Assembly (NCBI GenBank): GCA_035302405.1
Contig: DATGSR010000262.1
Location: 1 to 22,099, forward strand
Length of the DNA stretch: 22,099 nucleotides
Direction of reading: 5' to 3'
Origin: CALKWS01 sp035302405
Lineage (GTDB): Bacteria > Actinomycetota > Actinomycetes > Actinomycetales > Beutenbergiaceae
Shown here piece after piece: positions 6,934 through 13,464 of the stretch. Under the pieces are notes generated by a model that was given only the letters and a program-made list of their open reading frames with translations, made no database searches and had not been told where the DNA came from. The position numbers and the translations under genes were made by a program. The first letter of the stretch is position 1. The number at the start of each line of letters is the position of its first letter.

Positions 6934-8124
6934 GTGCGCATCGTCCACGTCTCCGATTGCTTCGCCCCCCGGGTGGGCGGCATCGAGACCCAGGTCCAGG
7001 AACTGGCTCACCACCAGGCCCGCGCCGGCCACGCAGTCCACGTGCTGACCGCCACTGCCGCAAGCCAGCACGACGTCGGCCCGGACCGGTCCCGGTATCG
7101 CACCTCCACCACCGAGGCCGGACCGATCCGCGTGCATCGGCTGGCCAGCCCCTGGACGTTCGGCGTGCCGGTGCACCCGCGCGGGCAGTCGGTCATCACC
7201 CGGGCATTGCGGCTGTTGCGACCGGATGTGGTGCACGTACACGCCGGCGTGATCTCGCCGTTCGCTCAGGACGGTGCGCTCGCGGCACGCGAACTGGACC
7301 TGCCGATGGCCGTGACCTGGCACTGCGTGCTGGACCGGATGCGGCGCCCGTTGGGCTGGGCCGCGCGTACCGGAGGGTGGGATGGCGCCCGCTTCGCACC
7401 GAGCGCCGTCAGCGGGTTGGTCGCGAAGCAGGTTGCGGACATGTTGGACCGCCAGGACGTCACCGTGGTGCCCAACGGGCTGGACCTGGGGCCCTGGCGG
7501 GCAGTGGCGACCGCCGCGCCCCAGGCCAATCCCGAACCAGGGACGCTCCGGGTCGTGGCCAGCCAACGCCTCGCCCGACGCAAACGCGCAGTTCCGTTGG
7601 TGCGGATCATCACCCGGGCTCATGAGCAACTCGGGCGGACCTCCTCCGGACGGCCTCGGATCCACTTGACGGTCGCCGGCGATGGGGCGGGGGCGGCCGC
7701 GATCCGATCACAGATCGCGCGGGAGGACCTGTACGACGTCGTCACGCTGCTGGGCCGCGTGCCACGCGGATTGCTGCCCACGCTGTATCGCGCTCAGGAC
7801 GTGTTCATCTCACCGGCCCGGTTGGAGGCGTTCGGTCTGGCTGCGCTGGAGGCACGGACCGCCGGCCTTGCCCTGGTCGGCATGGCAGGCAGCGGCATCG
7901 CCGAGTTCATTACCCACGGCCGGGAGGGATTGCTGGCCGCTGACGACGACGCGGCGGCAGCCGCGCTGGTGACCTTGGCGAAGGATGAGGACCTTCTGGG
8001 ATCCATCACCGCTCACAACCGCACCGTCCCACCGTCGCTGGGATGGGCGGACGTGCTGCGCCGGGTGGAGGCGTTGTACGCCCGCGCCCGGGAGATTCAC
8101 TCCGGTCAGGTGGCCCCGGGCTGA
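6934..8124 (+). CDS. GT4 family glycosyltransferase
   Basis: A 396-residue GT-B fold enzyme that transfers a sugar from an activated donor; donor and acceptor cannot be told from the sequence. The N-terminal half starts MRIVHVSDCFAPRVGGIETQVQELA, the usual glycine-rich acceptor-side loop, followed by VVHVHAGVISPFAQDGALAA and PMAVTWHCVLD. The C-terminal half has LRVVASQRLARRKR, the VVTLLGRVPRGLLPTLYRAQDVFISPAR strand-helix region, and the donor-site E-x7-E motif (E298 and E306 in RLEAFGLAALEA) followed by a Gly-rich AGSGIAEFI. It resembles actinobacterial glycosyltransferases of cell-wall or phosphoinositol mannoside type. No membrane segment. GTG start supported by the -10 element and the conserved MRIVHVSD opening. 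Convergent with the next gene. Confidence 0.9.
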   Translation: MRIVHVSDCFAPRVGGIETQVQELAHHQARAGHAVHVLTATAASQHDVGPDRSRYRTSTTEAGPIRVHRLASPWTFGVPVHPRGQSVITRALRLLRPDVVHVHAGVISPFAQDGALAARELDLPMAVTWHCVLDRMRRPLGWAARTGGWDGARFAPSAVSGLVAKQVADMLDRQDVTVVPNGLDLGPWRAVATAAPQANPEPGTLRVVASQRLARRKRAVPLVRIITRAHEQLGRTSSGRPRIHLTVAGDGAGAAAIRSQIAREDLYDVVTLLGRVPRGLLPTLYRAQDVFISPARLEAFGLAALEARTAGLALVGMAGSGIAEFITHGREGLLAADDDAAAAALVTLAKDEDLLGSITAHNRTVPPSLGWADVLRRVEALYARAREIHSGQVAPG

Positions 8125-8137
8125 ATCCAGCGAGGCC

Positions 8138-8512
8138 TCAGTGCCCGGAGTCTCGCTGAAGGTCGTACCCGCGGGAGCGTTGCCACGCCGAGACGCCGGC
8201 GCCGACCAGTAGGCCGACCCCTGCGAGCAGGAAGATCGAGATCAGCGCGATCTCCAGGTCCACACTGCGTCCGGTAGCCACCGCCATGGCGATCAGTCCC
8301 ACCACGATGGTGAGCAACCCCCAGACCATCGTGCTCACCCGCGCAGACTGAGCCTGTGCGCCTGAGCCCTGGCGAGGCGGTGGCGGCCCGGGGTGGCCGG
8401 TTGCCCGGCCGGGGGCGGGCGTCGGTGCGGTGGGGTCCATCGGAGCGGTGCGCATGGCGGGGTCGGTGGGGTCCATCGGAGTGGGGCGCGGGGTTGGTTC
8501 GGTGGGGGACAT
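8138..8512 (-). CDS. Small membrane protein downstream of the PspC-family gene
   Basis: A 124-residue protein of unknown family. The first 60 residues are Pro/Thr-rich and disordered, with a repeated PMDPT motif. They are followed by two membrane helices (about residues 62-80 and 87-107) and a short basic tail. The start at 8512 has AGGAGA eight bases upstream. The gene follows the PspC/toast-rack gene by three bases, so the two form an operon and are probably translated in tandem. It may be a LiaI-like or accessory membrane subunit of the same stress system, judged only from position and topology. Confidence 0.75.
   Translation of the reverse strand: MSPTEPTPRPTPMDPTDPAMRTAPMDPTAPTPAPGRATGHPGPPPPRQGSGAQAQSARVSTMVWGLLTIVVGLIAMAVATGRSVDLEIALISIFLLAGVGLLVGAGVSAWQRSRGYDLQRDSGH
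8428..8481. repeat. 18-bp direct repeats inside the small membrane gene
   Basis: CGGTGGGGTCCATCGGAG occurs identically at 8428-8445 and 8464-8481 (36-bp spacing, in frame). It encodes the repeated PMDPT in the disordered N-terminal tail. Confidence 0.7.
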
Positions 8513-8515
8513 CGG

Positions 8516-10090
8516 TCAGTTCTCCTGGGTTGTTGAATCACTTATCGGGCGGGGGATACCGATCGGTGGAGCATCGACGAGCCGCACCTGGCCCGCCCCG
8601 ACCGCGACGTCCAGACTCAGGTCCGCGTCGCGGGCATCGCGGGTGGATCGCATCGTGACTTCCTGGCGGAGTAACGCCCGGTTGGTCTCGGTGCGCACCA
8701 CCGAGCCGCCGGAGAACCACGTTGCGGGACTGTCCACGCGTACGGCGCCGGTGCCCTGCACCCGCAGGTCGACGTTCAGGTCGCTCGGCACGTGGATCAC
8801 GATTCGGCCGGCGGCCAGCGTGATCGGGACGGCCTCAACCACTTGGTCGAAGTCCGTTGTGGGGGGCAACGTACCCAGGTCCACCTCCAGATCGCCGGCG
8901 GTGTGGGTGTACCCGTGGGCCAGGTCCGCCTGCGAAGCGGGAGCCCAGTACACATCGCCCATGTTCGAGGGGGACAGGCTGAGTGCATCCCGCACCTGCG
9001 GGGCGATCCCGAGGGTGAGCGTGACCGGCACGACCAGGAACATCGCCAGCACCGACAGTCCGGTCAGCCCCCCGCCACGGCGCCCGCGGGCTCCGGCGAC
9101 GAGGATGCCCGCGCCCACCACGACCAGTACGGCTCCGGCGGCCAGCAGCCACGGCGCGCCGCCGGTCCAGACGCCCAGCGCGCGGCCGGCCAGCAGTACC
9201 GCCGCCAGGCTCAACAGGGCCAACCCGGAGGTGACCAGGGTCAGCACCCGGCCGGGTCCGGGCGCGTAGGGGGCGTACGGCGGTGGTGGAGGCGCAGGGC
9301 GGTCCCGGTGTGGCCCGGCCGCTGGCCCGGCGCCGTGGTGGCTACCGGCCGATTGTCCGCCGGTCTGCGCACGGGCTGTACGCGTGCGGGCCGTGTGCGC
9401 GGCACCGACCGGTGGGCTGCCGGTTGTCGCCTCGGCCGGTTGCGCGGTGTCCGCATGCGTTGTCGCCTCAGCCGGTTGCGCGGTGTCCGCATGCGGGGCC
9501 GACGGCGGGGTCTCGGTAGCCGCGGCGTGGTGGCCGGGTGCGGCCTGGGTCGGCGTCGTCGCTTCGCCGTCGACAGTAGCCGGCGCCCCTTCGCCGGCGC
9601 CCGGGCCGGGCGCTGCGGGCTGATCACGGTCGCGGAACACCAGCCAGAGCACCAGCACGGTAATGGAGACACCGGCGAACAACCCGAACAGCGGCCACGG
9701 CTCGCCCCACCACCATCCGTGCCACCACAAGCCGGGGCGGGCCAGCCCGATGATTACCATGACGGCCGCACCGGCAAGCCCGGGATCGACGTGCCCGCGC
9801 AGTGCTTCCTGGGCATGGATACGCCCATCCACCTGTTCCGGTAAGAAGGCCCAGCCGAGCCCGTACAGCAGCAGCCCGAGGCCGCCGAAGAAGGTGAGCA
9901 CCACCAGCCCGCCGCGGACGATCAACGGGTCGATGCCCAAGCGGTAGGCGATCCCACCTGCCACCCCGCCAATCCACCTCTCCTCCGTGCGGAACAGCCC
10001 GGAGCGGCGGATGGAATCGAAGAAGGACTGGCCCGGCAAGGTCGGATCATCCGAGGAGGTGCCGGGGTCGGAGCCGCGGAATTCGTTCAT
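8516..10090 (-). CDS. PspC-domain / toast-rack (LiaF-like) membrane protein
   Basis: A 524-residue protein. PspC domain at about 28-86 (RSGLFRTEERWIGGVAGGIAYRLGIDPLIVRGGLVVLTFFGG). Further membrane helices at about 105-117 and 133-152. A long Pro/Ala/Thr-rich linker (155-280) contains two 12-residue repeats. Three or four more helices span 281-363. The C-terminal outside domain (about 375-524) has the GDLEVDLGTLPP and GRIVIHVPSDLNVDLRVQGTGAVRVDSP patterns of LiaF/DUF2154-type toast-rack domains. In LiaFSR and PspC-type systems such proteins sense envelope damage and hold back or signal to the sensor kinase. Here the kinase is divergently encoded 125 bp away. Start: ATG 10090 is chosen; a TTG at 10102 touches AGGGAG, while ATG 10090 is 12 bases from it, so the exact start is unsure. 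Confidence 0.85.
   Translation of the reverse strand: MNEFRGSDPGTSSDDPTLPGQSFFDSIRRSGLFRTEERWIGGVAGGIAYRLGIDPLIVRGGLVVLTFFGGLGLLLYGLGWAFLPEQVDGRIHAQEALRGHVDPGLAGAAVMVIIGLARPGLWWHGWWWGEPWPLFGLFAGVSITVLVLWLVFRDRDQPAAPGPGAGEGAPATVDGEATTPTQAAPGHHAAATETPPSAPHADTAQPAEATTHADTAQPAEATTGSPPVGAAHTARTRTARAQTGGQSAGSHHGAGPAAGPHRDRPAPPPPPYAPYAPGPGRVLTLVTSGLALLSLAAVLLAGRALGVWTGGAPWLLAAGAVLVVVGAGILVAGARGRRGGGLTGLSVLAMFLVVPVTLTLGIAPQVRDALSLSPSNMGDVYWAPASQADLAHGYTHTAGDLEVDLGTLPPTTDFDQVVEAVPITLAAGRIVIHVPSDLNVDLRVQGTGAVRVDSPATWFSGGSVVRTETNRALLRQEVTMRSTRDARDADLSLDVAVGAGQVRLVDAPPIGIPRPISDSTTQEN
9423..9494. repeat. 36-bp tandem repeat, two copies, in the PspC-protein linker
   Basis: Copies at 9423-9458 and 9459-9494 differ at one base and encode HADTAQPAEATT twice in the flexible linker. 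The near identity implies a recent duplication, and copy number may vary between strains. Confidence 0.85.
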
Positions 10091-10125
10091 ACGAATAGTC
10101 AACTCCCTGGCCGATGCCCGGGGCC

Positions 10126-10165
10126 ATCAGGGATCACCCTGAAACACCTCCGCGATCCCCCTGAT
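10126..10165. promoter_or_regulatory. Candidate operator with three TCAGGG half-sites
   Basis: TCAGGGATCACCCTGA (10127-10142) is a perfect dyad of TCAGGG with a 4-bp spacer. A further CCCTGA lies at 10159-10164, exactly 22 bp (two helical turns) from the second half-site. Relative to a start at 10216 the half-sites are centred near -86, -76 and -54, suitable for an activator. On the other side they lie about 37-75 bp from the PspC-protein start. The obvious candidate ligand is the NarL-type regulator encoded next to it. Sequence is seen; binding is inferred. Confidence 0.5.
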
Positions 10166-10203
10166 CTTGATGCGTGAACGGCCCGATGCGGCCGGGCGCG
10201 TGT

Positions 10204-10209
10204 CACGAT
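10204..10209 (+). promoter_or_regulatory. -10-like hexamer CACGAT before the histidine kinase gene
   Basis: CACGAT ends six bases before GTG 10216, the same hexamer and spacing as before the methyltransferase gene at 21278. It is a weak -10 (C at the first position), consistent with a promoter needing an activator. Confidence 0.35.
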
Positions 10210-10215
10210 GTGCAC

Positions 10216-11442
10216 GTGAATGCACCATCCACAGCACCACCGCGGCCGCCGTTGCGCCGCCCGGTGCAGGGTCGGCGTCTGGCCGGGGTGTGCGCAGGGC
10301 TGGCCGAGCACCTGCACCTACCCGTGCAGGCGCTGCGGTGGGGGTTTGTCGCTGCTTCCTTCCTCGCCGGAGCCGGCGTCCTTATGTACCTGTGGTTGGC
10401 GCTGACTGTGCCCAGCGGTGCCACACCCGAGCGCGAACCGAGCCTCGCCCGGCTGATCCCGGCGCTGCGCACCCCCACCACCCAGGGTGTGGTGGGGCAG
10501 ATCGCGCTGGCCGGGATGCTGCTGTTGACGGCGCTGACATTGGTGGCTATCCGCACCGGGGTCGACGTAGCCGGCACCTGGGTACTACCGCTACTGGTGC
10601 TCGCCTGCGGTGCGGCGCTGGCCTGGAGCCAACTGGACTCCATCGAACACGACGGCGTGCCCGACCGCTCCCGTGGCGCGGTGCTGTTGCGGGTCGGCGG
10701 CGGTGTCGCGTTGGCCATGGTCGGTGTGTTGCTGCTGATCGGCCAGGGCCGGACGGCGGGAGAGATGCTGCAGGTCGGTGTGGCGGTGGTGGTGGTCTTG
10801 GCCGGCGCCGCGCTGGTGCTCGCCCCCTGGTGGTTGCGGCTGTGGCGCGAACTCATCGCCGAACGTGCCGCCCGCGCCCGAGAAGCAGAGCGTGCGGACA
10901 TCGCCGCGCATCTACACGACTCGGTCCTGCAGACCCTGTCCCTCATCCGTGCCCGCAGCAGTAACCCCGAGACGGTCCAACGACTCGCCCGCGCCCAGGA
11001 ACGCGAACTGCGGGACTGGCTGTACCGGGACCGCGCCGACCCCGGGGACTCGATCGCCGCCGCCGTCCGTACGCTCGCCGCCGAGGTGGAGGACCTACAC
11101 GGCGCCGCCGTCGAGGTAGTCACGGTGGGAGACGCCGTCCCGGACCGCGGCACCGCGCACTTGATGGCCGCCACCCGGGAAGCGCTCGTCAACGCCGTGG
11201 TCCACGCCGGGTCGCCGGTGTCGTTGTATGCCGAGATCACTGCCGCGAGCACGCAGGTATACGTGCGGGACCGCGGCGAGGGTTTCGACCCGGACCAGGT
11301 GCGCCAGGACCGGCACGGCCTGCGAGATTCGATCATCGGCAGGATGCGCCGGCACGGCGGCGCCGCCACCGTCCGCAGCCAAACCGGCCGCGGCACGGAG
11401 ATCCACCTGCGGATGCCGGCGGAAGGAGGACCGGATGGATGA
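10216..11442 (+). CDS. PspC-domain sensor histidine kinase (HisKA_3/NarX-LiaS type)
   Basis: A 408-residue kinase. The N-terminal PspC domain (about 12-66) contains RRPVQGRRLAGVCAGLAEHLHLPVQALRWGFVAASFLAG. Four more membrane helices follow (about 92-112, 121-137, 156-176, 184-206). The HisKA_3 dimerisation domain has the phospho-acceptor H234 in AAHLHDSVLQTL. The ATPase domain has the N-box REALVNAVVHAG, G1 VRDRGEGFDP and a HGLRDSIIGRM / GRGTEIHLRMP ending. It phosphorylates the regulator encoded by the overlapping next gene. The PspC domain shared with the divergent membrane protein suggests both sense the same envelope signal. GTG 10216 is chosen over an upstream in-frame GTG at 10174 because of the -10-like element and because PspC follows at once. 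Confidence 0.92.
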   Translation: MNAPSTAPPRPPLRRPVQGRRLAGVCAGLAEHLHLPVQALRWGFVAASFLAGAGVLMYLWLALTVPSGATPEREPSLARLIPALRTPTTQGVVGQIALAGMLLLTALTLVAIRTGVDVAGTWVLPLLVLACGAALAWSQLDSIEHDGVPDRSRGAVLLRVGGGVALAMVGVLLLIGQGRTAGEMLQVGVAVVVVLAGAALVLAPWWLRLWRELIAERAARAREAERADIAAHLHDSVLQTLSLIRARSSNPETVQRLARAQERELRDWLYRDRADPGDSIAAAVRTLAAEVEDLHGAAVEVVTVGDAVPDRGTAHLMAATREALVNAVVHAGSPVSLYAEITAASTQVYVRDRGEGFDPDQVRQDRHGLRDSIIGRMRRHGGAATVRSQTGRGTEIHLRMPAEGGPDG

Positions 11443-12103
11443 GACGACGAGCTCCCCGTTGCGAGTGGTGCTGGTGGATGACCATCGGTTGGTGCGCACC
11501 GGGGTGCGGGCGGAATTGGCCTCGGACTTGCAGGTGGTAGGTGAGGCCGAGGACGTGCCCGAAGCGATCGAGGTGGTCCGCCGCACCCGCCCCGATGTGG
11601 TGTTGCTGGACGTTCACCTTCCGGGCGGCTCGGGTGGCGGCGGGGCGGAGGTGCTGCGCGCGTGCGCCGACCTGTTGCCGGATGTGCGGTTCCTGGCGCT
11701 ATCGGTCTCCGATGCCGCCGAGGATGTGGTGTCGGTGATCAGGGCCGGGGCCCGCGGGTACGTGACCAAGTCGATCGACGGGGTGGAACTGTCCGATGCG
11801 GTACGGCGGGTGGCGGGCGGTGATGCGGTATTCTCCCCGCGGTTGGCCGGGTTCGTGCTGGATGCATTCGGCACCGCGGCCGCCGACGTCGCGGCCCATG
11901 ATGATGAACTGGATCGGCTCTCGGCCCGGGAACAGGAAGTGATGCGACTCATCGCCCGCGGATACACCTACCGCGAGGTCGGATCGGAATTGTTCATCTC
12001 CATCAAGACGGTGGAGACCCACGTTTCTGCGGTGTTGCGCAAACTCCAACTGTCCTCCCGACACGAACTGACCCATTGGGCGGCCCAGCGACGGCTCCTG
12101 TGA
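11435..12103 (+). CDS. NarL/LuxR-family response regulator
   Basis: A 222-residue regulator. Receiver domain at 8-125 with acidic pair D15/D16 (LVDDHRLV), phospho-acceptor D59 (VVLLDVHLPGG), S90 in place of the usual Thr/Ser switch, and K112 (YVTKS). A glycine-rich loop (GGSGGGG, 64-70) is longer than usual. The C-terminal GerE helix-turn-helix has LSAREQEVMRLIARGYTYREVGSELFISIKTVETHVSAVLRKL. The gene overlaps the kinase gene by eight bases and has GGAAGGAGGA just upstream, so it is translationally coupled. Likely targets are the divergent PspC operon and its own promoter through the TCAGGG sites. Confidence 0.95.
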   Translation: MDETTSSPLRVVLVDDHRLVRTGVRAELASDLQVVGEAEDVPEAIEVVRRTRPDVVLLDVHLPGGSGGGGAEVLRACADLLPDVRFLALSVSDAAEDVVSVIRAGARGYVTKSIDGVELSDAVRRVAGGDAVFSPRLAGFVLDAFGTAAADVAAHDDELDRLSAREQEVMRLIARGYTYREVGSELFISIKTVETHVSAVLRKLQLSSRHELTHWAAQRRLL

Positions 12104-12151
12104 GGGCACCTGTGGATGGGTAGGGACCTCCTGCGGTGAGCGACAACCCCG

Positions 12152-12166
12152 CCTGCTGTGAGCAGG
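12152..12166 (+). terminator. Hairpin downstream of the response regulator
   Basis: CCTGCT-GTG-AGCAGG is a 6-bp stem with a 3-base loop, 48 bases after the regulator stop. It is short and lacks a T-run but is the only clear structure in the 136-bp gap before the next gene. Weak terminator candidate. Confidence 0.35.
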
Positions 12167-12226
12167 ACCACTACAGCATGTCGTAATACCACCCCGGTTG
12201 GCGTCGGTGCGCCCGAAACCCGGCAC

Positions 12227-12232
12227 TAGGGT
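12227..12232 (+). promoter_or_regulatory. -10 element TAGGGT, leaderless-type start
   Basis: TAGGGT (TANNNT) ends seven bases before ATG 12240, with no separate Shine-Dalgarno. It may drive the small membrane gene and possibly the sigma-kinase operon behind it. Confidence 0.5.
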
Positions 12233-12239
12233 GAGAGTT

Positions 12240-12587
12240 ATGGACGTTCTGTACTCGATCTTCGTGGTGTTGCACCTACTGGGCTGGGCGATCGTGCTCG
12301 GCGGGGCGCTGGCCAACATGCGCCAGCCGAAACTCGCCCCCGGCGTACTGCATGGCGCGCTGACCGCGCTGATCACCGGCATCCTGCTCGTCGGTCTCGC
12401 CGAGGCCACCAGCGGTGGGCCGGAGGAGATCAACCACATGAAGATCGGAATCAAATTGCTCGTCGCCCTGGTGGTCACCGGGCTGGCGATCTACGGACGG
12501 CGCAACACCGACGTCGTCAGCCGCGGTTACCTGGGCGGTATCGCGGGCTTGGTTGTGGTGAACGTGGCGCTCGCTGTCATCTGGTGA
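12240..12587 (+). CDS. Small integral membrane protein, unknown function
   Basis: A 115-residue protein with four predicted helices (about 5-23, 35-53, 70-85, 97-114). It opens DVLYSIFVVLHLLGWAIVLGG and contains a short loop with EINHMKIGIK. Small four-helix proteins of this look, with a helix-1 His and a MKI motif, occur widely in actinobacteria near regulators, but I know no function. It ends 55 bases before the preferred sigma-factor start on the same strand and could be co-transcribed with it. The downstream gap shows no terminator. Confidence 0.8.
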   Translation: MDVLYSIFVVLHLLGWAIVLGGALANMRQPKLAPGVLHGALTALITGILLVGLAEATSGGPEEINHMKIGIKLLVALVVTGLAIYGRRNTDVVSRGYLGGIAGLVVVNVALAVIW

Positions 12588-12642
12588 CCTGCACGGCACC
12601 ACGCAGCGTCATGTGACAAGCGATCCGAAGGGGCGGGCACGC

Positions 12643-13464
12643 ATGCATGCGATGGTCGAGGCCATCGGCGCGGGCGATGCGTTGGCGGCACGGCGGGAGT
12701 TGGCCACAGCCGCCGACGACGAACAGCGGCTCGACGTGCTCGCCCGGCTAGCCGCTTCCGGCGGCCACGGTGCCGACCTGGCGACAGAACTGCTGATCGA
12801 GCAGTTGGATGCTTCCCGGGTGGTGCACCGTTTCGCCGGTGCCGCGTTACTGGACCAGGCGGCGGTGGAGGACGTGGCCCAGGACAGCCTGATCTCCATC
12901 GCTCAGTCCATCGGCTCCTTCCAGGGCTCTGGGAAGGTCACCACCTGGGTCCACCGGATTGTGCGAAACCGGGTGGTTGATCATCTCCGCCGCCAGCGCG
13001 CGACCTCCCCGTTGCCGCCCGAGGGCCTGGGGCCGGCAGCGCGGATGAGTTCGATCATCGCCACTCGAGCCACCGTCCAGCAGGTCCTCACCGGCCTGCC
13101 GGAACTGTACCGCGAACCGGTGGTGCTGCGCGACGTGGAGGGGCTGCCCTACGCCGAGGTCGCCGACCGCCTCGGGCGCAGTATCGGCACGGTCAAGTCC
13201 CAGGTCTCGCGCGGTCGCGCCCTGGTGGCGAGCCGATTGCGTGCGGACGCACCCAGCGAGCAGGCGGCCGATGCGCCCCCGGAGCATGAGGCCGGTGCGC
13301 CCCGCGAGCACGAGCAGGATGCGCCCCGCGAGCATGAGGCCGGTGCGCCCCGCCAGTACGAGCCGGGCGCATCCCGGCAGCAAGACGCGCAGGGGGTTCG
13401 AGAGCAAATCGCGGAGTCAACCCTGAGGCGGGCCCCCGGACCCTTGGAGCGCGGCGATGAGTGA
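12643..13464 (+). CDS. ECF-like sigma-70 family factor with repeat tail
   Basis: A 273-residue sigma factor. An N-terminal helical extension (1-45) precedes region 2 (about 50-118: LLDQAAVEDVAQDSLISIAQSIGSFQGSGKVTTWVHRIVRNRVVDHLRR) and region 4 (about 146-200: LTGLPELYREPVVLRDVEGLPYAEVADRLGRSIGTVKSQVSRGRALV). The linker is short, so there is no region 3. Residues 202-249 are six 8-residue repeats of the type [DG]AP-x-EHE-x, followed by a 24-residue tail. No anti-sigma factor gene is adjacent. The kinase gene overlaps the end by eight bases, suggesting control by phosphorylation. The ATG at 12643 has AAGGGG nine bases upstream; a GTG at 12613 would add ten residues and has no visible ribosome site. 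Confidence 0.88.
   Translation: MHAMVEAIGAGDALAARRELATAADDEQRLDVLARLAASGGHGADLATELLIEQLDASRVVHRFAGAALLDQAAVEDVAQDSLISIAQSIGSFQGSGKVTTWVHRIVRNRVVDHLRRQRATSPLPPEGLGPAARMSSIIATRATVQQVLTGLPELYREPVVLRDVEGLPYAEVADRLGRSIGTVKSQVSRGRALVASRLRADAPSEQAADAPPEHEAGAPREHEQDAPREHEAGAPRQYEPGASRQQDAQGVREQIAESTLRRAPGPLERGDE
13246..13389. repeat. 24-bp tandem repeat, six copies, in the sigma-factor C-terminus
   Basis: Units start at 13246, 13270, 13294, 13318, 13342 and 13366. The central units are nearly identical (consensus GRTGCGCCCCGCGAGCAYGA plus four bases); the outer ones have diverged. They encode Pro/Glu/His-rich octapeptides. The frame is kept throughout. Confidence 0.9.

Noticed and set aside
6772..7665. 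Open frame antisense to the GT4 gene
   Set aside because: No recognisable domain or ribosome site; the GT4 frame has its full motif set and a promoter.
8430..9844. Two open frames antisense to the PspC/toast-rack gene
   Set aside because: Arg/Gly/Ser-rich shadows in a GC-rich coding region; they include the mirror of the 36-bp repeat only.
13246..13389. CRISPR-like array
   Set aside because: Repeats are contiguous 24-bp units in a coding frame without spacers, and no cas gene is nearby.
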